This document shows, piece by piece, positions 18,425 to 27,364 of a stretch of 64,000 bases of DNA. The notes under the pieces are model-generated. The model was not told the DNA's origin. It worked only from the letters and a program-made list of their open reading frames with translations, and did no database searches. The translations under genes were made by a program, and so were the position numbers. The stretch covers positions 43,905 to 107,904 of the forward strand of contig CAJTAT010000010.1 in the NCBI GenBank assembly GCA_910574475.1, written 5' to 3'. Every line of letters begins with the position of its first letter. The first letter of the stretch is position 1. This DNA is from Clostridia bacterium (GTDB lineage: Bacteria; Bacillota; Clostridia; Lachnospirales; Lachnospiraceae).

Positions 18425-20206
18425 CTATTCGCCCGTTTTTCCAGAGCGAAAAGGATCTTTCAAAATAATATAAAAAATCAACGGCGCACAGACAATCAAA
18501 GGATAATGATACCTCATCTTGACTACAGGCCCTAAAAGTGTCGTGGCAAAATACATCGCCAGGGGGATGACCAGAATCAATCCTCCGTACTGTCTTCTGT
18601 AAAGCAGCAAAAGAAATGTAAACAATAACAGCCATGTATAGCTTCCCAGATTAAAGGTAGCTGCCACCACTGGTACCTTCTGAAAAGAAGCTTCATTTCC
18701 TATCCTACGATAAAATTCTGACAGAGCAGAAAGCTTGGGAGTCATGACCACATCCACATCTTCCCGAAACTCTTTACAATAATACTCAAAATAATCTCTC
18801 CCCCGCTCTGTATCCTCGATAGAATTGCCGGGATACCAATATCCAAAGGTATTGGCCAGAAAAGAGTCTATATAAATCTTTTTATGTTTCATTCCCACAG
18901 AAAACCAGGCTTTTAAAAAAGGTCCTGGATTGTCTGCAAATTTCTTCCCGTTAAAGGAAGCTTTCACCGGATCTGCAAACCGGGACAGATAAGACTGCAT
19001 CCCTTCCTCCTCAATAATGGAGAGAAAGGCCATTTTTTCCTCCTGGGTAAGTCCCTGATAGTCCAGATTATAAACTCTTGCAGCAGACTGCATCAATACG
19101 CTGCACATCTCACGAGGGTCGCTCTTTTCGATGCCCAAAAGCTGGTACACAGGTCCTGTATACAAAAGCCATAAGCTCACACAGATGGCGATTAATATTC
19201 CCATTCGCTTCCAGTATTTCCGAAAAATCCACAGGAAAAACGGAATACAGAGCAAAAACGTATGAAAGCCGTTATTTCGAAAGGCAAACAGAAAAAATAC
19301 ACTCAAGCAAAAATATACTTGACGTCTCAGAGACAGGAAAAAACCTTCCTTATCCTCTGCCATCTGAAATATCTGTATCAGAAATACCGCAAACAAAGCG
19401 GAAAAAAGAGAATCCTTCGTGGCACACAGGGCCATCAGACTGTTCACCGGATGGAAAGCCAAAAACAAAAATGTTCCCACTTGCAGAAGCCAGGGCGCCT
19501 GACGTTTTTTCAGAAACAGGCATACATAAGCATACATTCCTGACATCAGGGCCATCTGCACAAGAGAATACAGAAGGGCTCCAGCGTTATTGGAACCGAA
19601 GATTCCCTGTCCTGCCCGCATACAAATACCCAGCAAAAAAGTATGGAGAATGGGATGATGCCCTGTCACTGTCCCATCCACAAAGCTGACAAGCTGCCAA
19701 CCACAGTCATAGGAGAAAATACCCGGCCAGGAAGCCAAAAGAACCGGCACCCAGGATAAAAATAGTAGCAGCCAGCAAAAAAGGTACCAGACATCTGATT
19801 CGCCTCGTTTGACCTTCTGTTCTGTCACTGCCCCATGCTTTGCCCACAATAAAAGGAATCCTGTACAGGCGCCAAAGAAAGGTGTGAGACAAAGGGCCGC
19901 CGGCAATGTATTTTTATTCCACACCGTATCTGTGTAGTTCAGAGAAAATCCCATGGAGGTCATTTCCGCAAAGAGAAATCCTCCAGCCAGACCAAACAGA
20001 CAGGTGCGCATATCTGGAGTTTTCTTCCAAAAATGCATGCACAGAAAGAAAAAAGAGCCAAATACAACCATATGGAAAACACTGTTGGAAAACATGGTAC
20101 TGTCCGTGCGTATTTCATAGAGCAGTTGAAATCCCAACACAGCGAAAAATGCTGTCAGTACAGCTATGATTTTCTGTATTCCAGGGTTGTACAATTTTTC
20201 TGTCAT
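18425..20206 (-). CDS. DUF6020 family polytopic membrane protein (GT-C-like)
   Basis: 593 residues with a dozen or so membrane segments. The segment WPGIFSYDCGWQLVSFVDG, with an aspartate in the first large extracellular loop, and HHPILHTFLLG fit DUF6020, which looks like GT-C transferases that use polyprenol-phosphate sugars. The ATG at 20206 is chosen because AAGGA lies eight bases before it; the in-frame ATG at 20215 overlaps that site. Placed with a polyprenol-phosphate sugar synthase and flippase-like genes, it is a good candidate for the periplasmic-side transferase. No catalytic proof can be seen. Confidence 0.78.
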   Translation of the reverse strand: MTEKLYNPGIQKIIAVLTAFFAVLGFQLLYEIRTDSTMFSNSVFHMVVFGSFFFLCMHFWKKTPDMRTCLFGLAGGFLFAEMTSMGFSLNYTDTVWNKNTLPAALCLTPFFGACTGFLLLWAKHGAVTEQKVKRGESDVWYLFCWLLLFLSWVPVLLASWPGIFSYDCGWQLVSFVDGTVTGHHPILHTFLLGICMRAGQGIFGSNNAGALLYSLVQMALMSGMYAYVCLFLKKRQAPWLLQVGTFLFLAFHPVNSLMALCATKDSLFSALFAVFLIQIFQMAEDKEGFFLSLRRQVYFCLSVFFLFAFRNNGFHTFLLCIPFFLWIFRKYWKRMGILIAICVSLWLLYTGPVYQLLGIEKSDPREMCSVLMQSAARVYNLDYQGLTQEEKMAFLSIIEEEGMQSYLSRFADPVKASFNGKKFADNPGPFLKAWFSVGMKHKKIYIDSFLANTFGYWYPGNSIEDTERGRDYFEYYCKEFREDVDVVMTPKLSALSEFYRRIGNEASFQKVPVVAATFNLGSYTWLLLFTFLLLLYRRQYGGLILVIPLAMYFATTLLGPVVKMRYHYPLIVCAPLIFYIILKDPFRSGKTGE

Positions 20207-20217
20207 CTGGTTCATCC

Positions 20218-22179
20218 TTACTTAATGGTGTAATCCGAGTAGTCCAGCGAAAAATTGGGGTTGAAATAAGGATCCCCTGCCTCCAATTCTGCTTTCCATT
20301 TCTCCCGGAAGAGGTCTACTTCATTCTGAAACCGCTTCAGCTTCTCTCCCTCTTCCATGCCACGGGTCTTTGATTCATAGTGATACATCTCACAGAAAGG
20401 TGTAAATACGTTGAGATAACCGGCCTTTCTAAGCTTCAGACAAAAGTCCACATCATTGAAGGCCACGCTAAAGGTATCATCAAGGCCCCCCACCTCATCG
20501 TACTGCTCTCTGCTTACCAGAAGGCAGGCGCCTGTCACTGCTGTAACATCCTGAGCATAGCAGAGACGTCCCATATAGCCCAGATGCATCTTGTCATCCT
20601 TATAATGGGTGTGTCCGGCTGCCCGGTGGGCTCCCAGTCCGATGACTATTCCTGCATGCTGGATGCTATTGTCTGCATAGTACAATTTACCGCCTACAGC
20701 CGCCACATCCGGTCTCTGGGCATACATGAGAAGCTCCTCAATCCACTCTCTTGTAATGACCTTCATGTCATTGTTCAGCAGCACCACATACTTTCCCTGG
20801 GTAAAAGACACTCCCAAATTACAGATACGGGAAAAATTAAAATCTCCCTCGTACTTGACGACGCGTATCTTTTCATTGTGTTCCAGGGCTTTATAATAGT
20901 CAAAGATCTCTTTTGTCTCGCTGTTGTTCTCCACCACCACAATTTCATAGTTTTCATAGGTGGATTTATGAACTATGGATTCCACACAGCGGGACAAATC
21001 CTCCATATGATCCCGGTTTGGAATGACAATAGACACCATAGGTCTCTCCAGCAGAGGATAACGAACCCTGAAAATCGTGGGGAACGCCCGGGTGCTCTCC
21101 ACCTTTGCGTCCATTCCATAAATGTCCATAATGTGATCGTGGACTGCACGTTTCGCTGCGTCCACTGCATAAGTTTTCGCGTTGATATCCTGGGCCACAG
21201 AAGCCTTGTGGGAGCGCCAATAATAAAGAGCTTTGGGTATATGGTGCACCTGATTGGCCTTTGCAGTCAGACGGAGGATCATATCGTGATCCTGACTGCC
21301 GTCATACTCGCTTCGGAACACTCCTGTCTCATCCAAAAGCTCCCTGGAAAACACAGAAAAATGGCAGATATAATTGTTGCCCCGCAGATTGTCAGGGGCA
21401 TAATCCGGCTTAAAGTGCAGCACTACCATATGGTCAATGCTGTCTCCCTCAAAGGTAATCTCATCACAGTAGAGATAGTCTGCACCTGTCTCGTTGATCA
21501 CTTTTGCATACTCATAGAGGGCCGAGGGGTGTAAAATATCGTCGTGATCAAAGAGGGCAATATAGTCGCCTGTGGCCAGCTTCAAACATTCATTGGTATT
21601 CCCGGAGATTCCATAGTTGTGATCCAGCACATGGTAGATGATTCTCTCATCCTTGCCGGCATAGCCTTTGCAGATGTCTCCCACATAAGCATGCTCATGA
21701 TCGCTTCCGTCTGCCAGGCACAGTTCCCAATTCTCATAAGTCTGATCTTTGACACAGTCCAGCATATCTGTCAGGAATTTTTCCGGTGTATTGTAAAGAG
21801 GCACCAGGATACTGAATTTTACCTTTTTCTCAAAGACAGTCTCCTGCTGGAGCTTACGCTCCTCCGGTGTGGGGAAGCTGGCTATCCCATGGTTCTTCAT
21901 ATTCCTACGCTCCCGGATCTTACTGCGGAGCTTTCGCATCAACCCAGGAATAGAGCCATATCTTGTGAGACGATCCCTTGTCTTTTCATAAAAATGAAGG
22001 CATTTTCGTAAGGGAGTAGCCATCTTCCAGGCAAAGCTGTTCTTGATCCGATCAAGCTTAAAGGTAAGCTCCTCGATCTCCTTCTCTGACTCCTCAATCT
22101 TACTTACGAGAACTTCCGTCTTCTCACGTTCTGCCTCATACAATTTTTTATAGTCATTTTGTAATTCCTGGTTCTCCAT
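20218..22179 (-). CDS. Tandem-domain family 2 glycosyltransferase
   Basis: 653 residues. An N-terminal coiled coil (about 1-50, heptad-rich in Glu/Lys) is followed by two GT2 domains. Domain 1 starts FSILVPLYNTPEKF near 123 and has LFDHDDILHP. Domain 2 starts VSIVIPNRDHMEDL near 382 and has LLNNDMKVITREW. Such enzymes build alternating linkages in O-antigen or rhamnan chains. It follows the ABC ATPase by nine bases. The first domain resembles the GT2 at 10015-11487, whose second domain is incomplete. Confidence 0.91.
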   Translation of the reverse strand: MENQELQNDYKKLYEAEREKTEVLVSKIEESEKEIEELTFKLDRIKNSFAWKMATPLRKCLHFYEKTRDRLTRYGSIPGLMRKLRSKIRERRNMKNHGIASFPTPEERKLQQETVFEKKVKFSILVPLYNTPEKFLTDMLDCVKDQTYENWELCLADGSDHEHAYVGDICKGYAGKDERIIYHVLDHNYGISGNTNECLKLATGDYIALFDHDDILHPSALYEYAKVINETGADYLYCDEITFEGDSIDHMVVLHFKPDYAPDNLRGNNYICHFSVFSRELLDETGVFRSEYDGSQDHDMILRLTAKANQVHHIPKALYYWRSHKASVAQDINAKTYAVDAAKRAVHDHIMDIYGMDAKVESTRAFPTIFRVRYPLLERPMVSIVIPNRDHMEDLSRCVESIVHKSTYENYEIVVVENNSETKEIFDYYKALEHNEKIRVVKYEGDFNFSRICNLGVSFTQGKYVVLLNNDMKVITREWIEELLMYAQRPDVAAVGGKLYYADNSIQHAGIVIGLGAHRAAGHTHYKDDKMHLGYMGRLCYAQDVTAVTGACLLVSREQYDEVGGLDDTFSVAFNDVDFCLKLRKAGYLNVFTPFCEMYHYESKTRGMEEGEKLKRFQNEVDLFREKWKAELEAGDPYFNPNFSLDYSDYTIK

Positions 22180-22188
22180 GTTTACCTC

Positions 22189-22938
22189 TCATTTAACCTT
22201 CTCGTTTGGATCCTCATAGGCGTCGCAGACCTCCTCAGCCTCACCCATCATTCGAATGTGCCCCTGGTCGATCCAGATGGCCTTTTTGCAGATCTCCTTG
22301 ACCTGCTCAATGCTGTGGGATACAAACAACACCGTCGTATTCCGATCCATCATTTCCCGAATCCGCTTCTTACATTTATTCTGGAACTGATAATCTCCCA
22401 CGGACAAAATCTCATCAATAATCAAAATATCGGCATCTACAATGGTAGCAATAGAAAATCCGAGCCTAGCCAACATACCAGAAGAAAAATTCTTGATTGG
22501 CACATCCACAAAGCGCTCCAGGCCTGCAAAGGATATAATATTATTGAAGCGATCCTCCAGCATTTCCCTGGGATAGCCGATGAGGGCCCCATTCAAAAAA
22601 ATATTCTCACGGGCTGTCAGATCATGGTCAAAGCCTGCCCCCAACTCAATCATTGGCGCAATAGTTCCTGCAGTCTCCACAGATCCCTTTGTAGGTTTCA
22701 GCACGCCGGCAATGATTTTCAGCATGGTACTCTTGCCGGAGCCATTCATTCCTACCAGTCCCACCGAGTCACCCTTGCGGACTTCGAAGCTCACATCATT
22801 CAAGGCCCAAAATTCTTCATAGAACAGTTGATGTTTGATGGCCTTGATGATATATTCCTTAATACTGTCCACCTTTTCTCTGGAGAGGTTAAAACACATG
22901 GACACATCGTTTACTTCTATAGCATTTTCTATCTTCAC
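22189..22938 (-). CDS. Polysaccharide ABC exporter, ATP-binding subunit
   Basis: 249 residues. Walker A GMNGSGKST at 63-71, signature FSSGM at 151-155, Walker B ILIIDE at 171-176, and switch histidine in LFVSHS. It belongs to the TagH/Wzt/KpsT group but stops soon after the nucleotide-binding domain, so it lacks the C-terminal carbohydrate-binding module found in many Wzt proteins. GTG start at 22938 with AGGAGAGGA upstream. It pairs with the permease 14 bases upstream to export a finished, lipid-linked glycan. Confidence 0.93.
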   Translation of the reverse strand: MKIENAIEVNDVSMCFNLSREKVDSIKEYIIKAIKHQLFYEEFWALNDVSFEVRKGDSVGLVGMNGSGKSTMLKIIAGVLKPTKGSVETAGTIAPMIELGAGFDHDLTARENIFLNGALIGYPREMLEDRFNNIISFAGLERFVDVPIKNFSSGMLARLGFSIATIVDADILIIDEILSVGDYQFQNKCKKRIREMMDRNTTVLFVSHSIEQVKEICKKAIWIDQGHIRMMGEAEEVCDAYEDPNEKVK

Positions 22939-22952
22939 GATTTCTTCCTCTC

Positions 22953-23741
22953 CTAAATCTTCAAAATAAAGTTATCCTGGGCTTTCCGAAATACCAGGGA
23001 TCCAATGGCAAGGGCCACCGCACACCAAAAGATACTCTGCACATGCAAAATGGCCGGAGCCGTCACTCCCTCCAGAACGACACAGCGGAAAATCTTAATG
23101 AAAGCCGTCATAGGATTTAAATTCACAATTAATTTCACCCACTCAGGGGCTTTGTCCAAAATCTCCATAGGATAAATAACTGGCGTCAAATACATCCATG
23201 CGGTGGTAATCACACTGTACAGATGCATCAGATCCCGGAAGCTCACCGCCACTGCCGACAAGAACAGACTGACTCCTGTGGAAAACATTAATACGTAAAA
23301 CAGTGGCAAAACCGCCAATAATACGGTAGGTGTCACCCTTGCCCGGGTAACTGCCATCACAATCACAAGGGCAATCATAGAGGCCAGCAGATTTACACTG
23401 CAGGACATGACTTTTGTGATAGGAAACAGATATTTGGGTACATATACTTTCTTAATCAGCTCCCCACTGTGGACAATGGATCCCATAGCAATGCTGGTAG
23501 ACTCATTAAAAAAGTTAAAAATCACCTGACCGCAGAGCAAGTATACAGGAAAATTATCAATATTCCCATATCGGGAGAAAAAATAAGAAAATACAATGGA
23601 CAGCACGGTCATCATTAGCAAAGGATTCAGAACCGTCCAGAGAAGCCCTAAAATGGAACGGCGGTATTTTGTTTTAATATCTCTAGCCACAAGCTGACTG
23701 ATGAGATTTCTATATTTTACAAATACACTAAGTAAACTCAC
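22953..23741 (-). CDS. Polysaccharide ABC exporter, membrane subunit
   Basis: 262 residues with six membrane segments and the ABC-2 exporter pattern: the amphipathic start LVARDIKTKYRRSILGLLWTV (shortened here to its first conserved part) and LNPMTAFIKIFR near 215. This is the TagG/Wzm/KpsM type. The GTG start at 23741 has AGGA seven bases upstream and overlaps the 3' end of the preceding unknown gene by 14 bases, suggesting coupled production of the three proteins. Confidence 0.92.
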   Translation of the reverse strand: MSLLSVFVKYRNLISQLVARDIKTKYRRSILGLLWTVLNPLLMMTVLSIVFSYFFSRYGNIDNFPVYLLCGQVIFNFFNESTSIAMGSIVHSGELIKKVYVPKYLFPITKVMSCSVNLLASMIALVIVMAVTRARVTPTVLLAVLPLFYVLMFSTGVSLFLSAVAVSFRDLMHLYSVITTAWMYLTPVIYPMEILDKAPEWVKLIVNLNPMTAFIKIFRCVVLEGVTAPAILHVQSIFWCAVALAIGSLVFRKAQDNFILKI

Positions 23742-24546
23742 GCCGGTATCCTTTCTGAATCAGTCCATTGATCACTGCAATCAGCACAAAAGCCCCAAGC
23801 CAGACCATACCAAACCGAAAAAAGCTAAAATTCAGCACCTGTCCGTTGGGCCGGGGAGTAGAATAATACAAAGAATTAAAAATAAACAGCTCCGAACAGA
23901 GAGCCAGGTACACTGCCGCCAGAAAAGTCAGAATATTTCCTTTTCCAAATATCACTTTCAGAGGGCCTCTTGCGTCATGCTGCAATTTCCAGATGCCGGA
24001 AGAATAAATATCCGCCTCCTCAATTTTCAGCCTTCGATTCTCCTGCTCCAGCGCGTGGTTCTGGTTCATAGCCATCTCCAACTTATTCAGAAGCTGTTCC
24101 TTCTCTTTTTCAGATACGCTGTGCTTTTTAATCTCCTGCCAGTACTCCTTCTCCTCAAGGCCCAGCTCCAATACCTGAAACTTCACAACAGCCTTTTTAA
24201 GCTTCAGACAGAGGGCTTCATCCACAAAAAACTTAGGATCCTTATGCAGGTATACGAAGATTGGCTCAAAATCCACATCACTGTTGGTCTTGATCCGTTT
24301 CCAGTCAATGGATTTTGTCTCCCCATCTTCATAAGTCAGGAGCACTTCCAGAAGTTTAACCATACTGCTATCTTCCAGAAGAGGGTCAAAGCGGAAACCG
24401 CAGGTATGCTCGAATTCGCTCAAATCAAACTCCAGCGTCTGTGTCTCGCCCAAGGCGCAGGCGTACTCCGCCGAAAGAGAGTCCTCCGGCCGGAAATCCT
24501 TTCCTGTATCAATAAACACTTCTGCTGTCAGTCTTCTATTCTCCAT
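23728..24546 (-). CDS. Unknown coiled-coil membrane protein next to the ABC exporter
   Basis: 272 residues, not recognised with certainty. Residues 1-130 look like a β-rich soluble domain; CGFRFDPLLEDSSMVKL resembles a segment found in N-terminal or accessory domains of some polysaccharide enzymes. Residues about 140-178 form a Glu/Lys/Gln-rich coiled coil, and two membrane helices follow near 200-220 and 240-262. It lies between rfbC and the exporter permease, overlapping the latter. Since the ATPase lacks a carbohydrate-binding tail, this protein might provide substrate recognition or chain-length control. That role is inference only. Confidence 0.7.
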   Translation of the reverse strand: MENRRLTAEVFIDTGKDFRPEDSLSAEYACALGETQTLEFDLSEFEHTCGFRFDPLLEDSSMVKLLEVLLTYEDGETKSIDWKRIKTNSDVDFEPIFVYLHKDPKFFVDEALCLKLKKAVVKFQVLELGLEEKEYWQEIKKHSVSEKEKEQLLNKLEMAMNQNHALEQENRRLKIEEADIYSSGIWKLQHDARGPLKVIFGKGNILTFLAAVYLALCSELFIFNSLYYSTPRPNGQVLNFSFFRFGMVWLGAFVLIAVINGLIQKGYRREFT

Positions 24547-24548
24547 AC

Positions 24549-25100
24549 TTACTTCCTAATCTCCTTAATGCCGCCCCATTTCTGATCTTTCTCAGAAATC
24601 GTCAGTTCCATCCCCTCTGGAATAGGCCATTTTACGCCAATATCTGGATCGTTCCATGCAATGCCCCCCTCATCATTGGGATGGTAAAAATCGGTACATT
24701 TATAGGCAAACTCTGCATAATCTGACAATACCAAGAAACCGTGGGCAAAATTCTTAGGAATGAATAGCTGCTTTTTATTCTCTGCAGATAAATGCACACC
24801 ATACCACTGTCCATAGGTTGCTGAGCCTTCCCGCAGATCCACCGCCACATCAAAGACCTCGCCGCTGATCACCCGGACAATCTTGTCCTGAGGATAGTTG
24901 ATCTGGAAATGTAGTCCCCGAAGCACGCCTTTTTTGGATGCAGACTGATTGTCCTGGACGAACTCCAGATCAATGCCGGCTTCTTTCATATCATTATAAT
25001 TATAAGTCTCCATAAAATAGCCGCGCTCATCCCCAAAGACAGCAGGTGTAATCACTTTTAATCCCTGGATGGGACACGTCTCTACTGTTATCTTTCCCAT
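24549..25100 (-). CDS. rfbC: dTDP-4-dehydrorhamnose 3,5-epimerase
   Basis: 183 residues, the normal size for RmlC cupin epimerases. The catalytic histidine is in LRGLHFQ (His64) and the conserved FAYKCTDFY segment holds the catalytic tyrosine region near 133. It converts dTDP-4-keto-6-deoxyglucose to dTDP-4-keto-rhamnose. The order rmlB-rmlA-rmlC is intact, but no rmlD reductase gene is present in the window. Confidence 0.95.
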   Translation of the reverse strand: MGKITVETCPIQGLKVITPAVFGDERGYFMETYNYNDMKEAGIDLEFVQDNQSASKKGVLRGLHFQINYPQDKIVRVISGEVFDVAVDLREGSATYGQWYGVHLSAENKKQLFIPKNFAHGFLVLSDYAEFAYKCTDFYHPNDEGGIAWNDPDIGVKWPIPEGMELTISEKDQKWGGIKEIRK

Positions 25101-25118
25101 AATTACTAGATCCCTTTC

Positions 25119-25988
25119 TTATAATCCATTTGCCACGTCAACCAGATATTGACCGTAAGCTGTCTTTAATAATGGCTCTGCCAATTTTAAAAGCTGCTCT
25201 TTGTCAATAAATTTCCGCCGGTAAGCAATTTCTTCAATGCAAGAGATATACATACCCTGGCGCTTCTGGAAGGCCGCCACAAAGTCTGCCGCATCCAAAA
25301 GTGCATCATGGTTTCCCGTATCCAGCCACGCAAATCCACGTCCCAAGGTCTCCACCTGAAGGGTACCTCTGCGCAAATATTCATTGTTAATGCTTGTAAT
25401 CTCGATCTCCCCTCGCGCAGAAGGCTTTACGTTCTTCGCAATATCCACCACATCATTGTCATAGAAATACAGTCCGGGAACTGCAAAGTTGGACTTTGGA
25501 TGCTCCGGTTTTTCCTCAATAGAAAGGGCCTTGCCGTTCTCATCAAATTCCACCACACCATACTCCCGGGGATCTTTTACATAATATCCAAAGATGGTGG
25601 CGCCTTTCTCCTGGGCCGCCGCATGCTGCAGTACTTTGGAAAAGCTCTGTCCATAGAAAATATTATCGCCCAAAACAAGCGCCACATGATCGTCTCCTAT
25701 AAACCGATCTCCAATAATAAAAGCATCTGCAAGCCCTCTGGGGTAGCCCTGCACTGCGTAATGCATCTCCATGCCGAGCTGAGATCCATCTCCCAAAAGC
25801 TCTTCAAACACAGGCAAATCTCTCGGTGTAGAGATAATCAGCACTTCCCTGATGCCTGCCAGCATCAGTGTAGACAGGGGATAATAAATCATCGGTTTGT
25901 CATACACCGGCATAATCTGTTTGGAAATCGCCTTTGTCAGTGGATACAATCTTGTCCCTGCGCCACCGGCCAGAATAATTCCTTTCAT
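25119..25988 (-). CDS. rfbA: Glucose-1-phosphate thymidylyltransferase
   Basis: 289 residues. The nucleotidyltransferase signature [11 protein letters not shown] lies at 6-16, followed by [18 protein letters not shown] and VLGDNIFYG, all typical of RmlA. It makes dTDP-glucose from dTTP and glucose-1-phosphate. It lies 18 bases upstream of rfbC, and a REP-like hairpin separates it from rfbB. Confidence 0.96.
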   Translation of the reverse strand: MKGIILAGGAGTRLYPLTKAISKQIMPVYDKPMIYYPLSTLMLAGIREVLIISTPRDLPVFEELLGDGSQLGMEMHYAVQGYPRGLADAFIIGDRFIGDDHVALVLGDNIFYGQSFSKVLQHAAAQEKGATIFGYYVKDPREYGVVEFDENGKALSIEEKPEHPKSNFAVPGLYFYDNDVVDIAKNVKPSARGEIEITSINNEYLRRGTLQVETLGRGFAWLDTGNHDALLDAADFVAAFQKRQGMYISCIEEIAYRRKFIDKEQLLKLAEPLLKTAYGQYLVDVANGL

Positions 25989-26023
25989 ATCTAACTAAAA
26001 CCCTCCATTTCTAACGCACAGGA

Positions 26024-26051
26024 GGGACAGGCACATTTTTGTGTCTGTCCC
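26024..26051. repeat. REP-like inverted repeat between rfbB and rfbA
   Basis: A 12-base stem (26024-26035 with 26040-26051, one G-T pair) with a TTTT loop. GGGACAGGCACA-type hairpins of this shape recur in intergenic regions of clostridial genomes. It lies inside an operon, so it may act as an mRNA-processing or stability element, or as a weak terminator that lowers downstream expression. Only this one clear copy was seen in the window. Confidence 0.6.
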
Positions 26052-26066
26052 CATGCACAAAATCTT

Positions 26067-27149
26067 TTATTTTCCATGATACATTTCTTCGTAATATTTT
26101 TGATAATCGCCGCTGGTGACATTCTTCATCCATTCTTCATGTTCAAAGAACCACTGGATGGTGAGACGTATACCATCCTTAAACATGGTCTCTGGATACC
26201 AGCCAATTTCCTCTTTGATTTTATCTGGAGCAATGGCATAGCGTCTGTCGTGACCCTTGCGATCCTCCACATAGGTAATCAAATCTTTGCTTACCAGGGC
26301 TTTCCTGGGATCTCCCTCTGGCAGCATCTCCTGAAGGGTCTCCAAAATAATATGGATAATCTCAATATTCTGTTTCTCATTGTGACCGCCAATGTTGTAG
26401 CGCTCTCCCAGACGTCCCTTTTCCTGTACCATATCAATGGCTTTTGCATGATCATCCACGTACAGCCAGTCACGTACATTCTTTCCATCCCCATACACAG
26501 GAAGCTTCTTTCCCTGGAGGGCATTGTTGATAATCAGAGGAATCAACTTCTCCGGGAACTGATAAGGGCCGTAATTGTTGCTGCAGTTTGTAATGTTAGC
26601 AGGAAACTTATAGGTATCTATATATGCCTTCACCAGCATATCTGAAGATGCCTTACTTGCAGAGTAAGGACTATGCGGGTCAATGGGGCTTGTCTCATAA
26701 AAATAAGTATCTCCCTCTTCCAGGGAACCATACACCTCATCTGTAGACACATGCAGAAAACGCTTGTCCTCTTTGTAGCTTCCATCCGGCAACTCCCAGG
26801 CTTTCCGCGCAGAATTCAGCATGACCAGGGTGCCCAGCACATTCGTCTCCACAAAAATCTCTGGATTACGGATACTTCTGTCCACATGGCTCTCTGCTGC
26901 AAAATGAACCACACGATCGACCTCATTCTCTGTGAAAATTTTCTCGATAGCTTCCCTGTCGCGAATATCAGCCTTGATGAACGTATAATTCTCCCGTTCC
27001 TCCACACCCTTTAAGTTCTCCAGATTGCCTGCATAGGTCAGTGCATCTACATTAATAATGCGAATCGTATCGCCATATTTGCGAAGCATATAATGAATAT
27101 AATTGGAGCCAATAAAGCCAGCTCCTCCAGTAATGAGATAAGTTCTCAT
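26067..27149 (-). CDS. rfbB: dTDP-glucose 4,6-dehydratase
   Basis: 360 residues, an extended short-chain dehydrogenase. NAD-binding TGGAGFIG at 7-14, the STDEVYG box with the Asp-Glu pair at 135-141, and the catalytic Tyr162/Lys166 pair (YSASK). It turns dTDP-glucose into dTDP-4-keto-6-deoxyglucose. A GGAGG ribosome site precedes the ATG. It is the first gene of the long leftward operon and sits directly behind the promoter at 27188-27216. Confidence 0.96.
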   Translation of the reverse strand: MRTYLITGGAGFIGSNYIHYMLRKYGDTIRIINVDALTYAGNLENLKGVEERENYTFIKADIRDREAIEKIFTENEVDRVVHFAAESHVDRSIRNPEIFVETNVLGTLVMLNSARKAWELPDGSYKEDKRFLHVSTDEVYGSLEEGDTYFYETSPIDPHSPYSASKASSDMLVKAYIDTYKFPANITNCSNNYGPYQFPEKLIPLIINNALQGKKLPVYGDGKNVRDWLYVDDHAKAIDMVQEKGRLGERYNIGGHNEKQNIEIIHIILETLQEMLPEGDPRKALVSKDLITYVEDRKGHDRRYAIAPDKIKEEIGWYPETMFKDGIRLTIQWFFEHEEWMKNVTSGDYQKYYEEMYHGK

Positions 27150-27187
27150 GTGGTAATTTCCTCCAATTTTTGTTTATAGATATTGGT

Positions 27188-27216
27188 ATTATAGCATTAA
27201 ATTGGAAAGAGGGCAA
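27188..27216 (-). promoter_or_regulatory. Promoter of the leftward rml/ABC polysaccharide operon
   Basis: On the minus strand TTGCCC (27211-27216), a 17-base spacer and TATAAT (27188-27193), with an extended TGC just before the -10 box. It points at rfbB, whose ATG is 39 bases downstream of the -10. It is divergent from the promoter at 27241. Confidence 0.75.
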
Positions 27217-27240
27217 CCAAATTTAAGATCCCAAAAAAAA

Positions 27241-27269
27241 TTGACAAAAATGTCTCTATTCGATATATT
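27241..27269 (+). promoter_or_regulatory. Promoter of the GT2-GtrA fusion gene
   Basis: TTGACA (27241-27246), 17-base spacer, TATATT (27264-27269), a near-consensus sigma-A promoter. A perfect 10-base palindrome CTTTCGAAAG lies at 27296-27305 in the leader and could be an operator. The spacer end ATTCGATATA is shared with the promoter at 30249. Confidence 0.8.
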
Positions 27270-27330
27270 TATTTTATGACATTATTAGTATAAATCTTTC
27301 GAAAGTTACAGAAGATTAAGAGCGTTAAAT

Positions 27331-27346
27331 CCTGCCTCCCGGCAGG
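27331..27346 (+). promoter_or_regulatory. Leader hairpin near the ribosome site of the GT2-GtrA gene
   Basis: CCTGCC (27331-27336) pairs with GGCAGG (27341-27346) around a TCCC loop. CTCCC at 27336-27340 could instead pair with GGGAG at 27358-27362, which is the ribosome site of the gene at 27365. This gives two exclusive structures, one of them hiding the ribosome site. A regulatory role is inferred only. Confidence 0.35.
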
Positions 27347-27364
27347 TAAACATATGAGGGAGCT

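Noticed and set aside
20380..21534. Long rightward open frame of 384 codons antisense to the tandem GT2
   Set aside because: No ribosome site, no family resemblance, and it mirrors a strongly supported leftward gene; typical antisense shadow.
23701..24585. Rightward open frame of 294 codons over the unknown coiled-coil gene
   Set aside because: Low-complexity composition and no start site; the leftward frame fits operon spacing and has a sensible domain layout.
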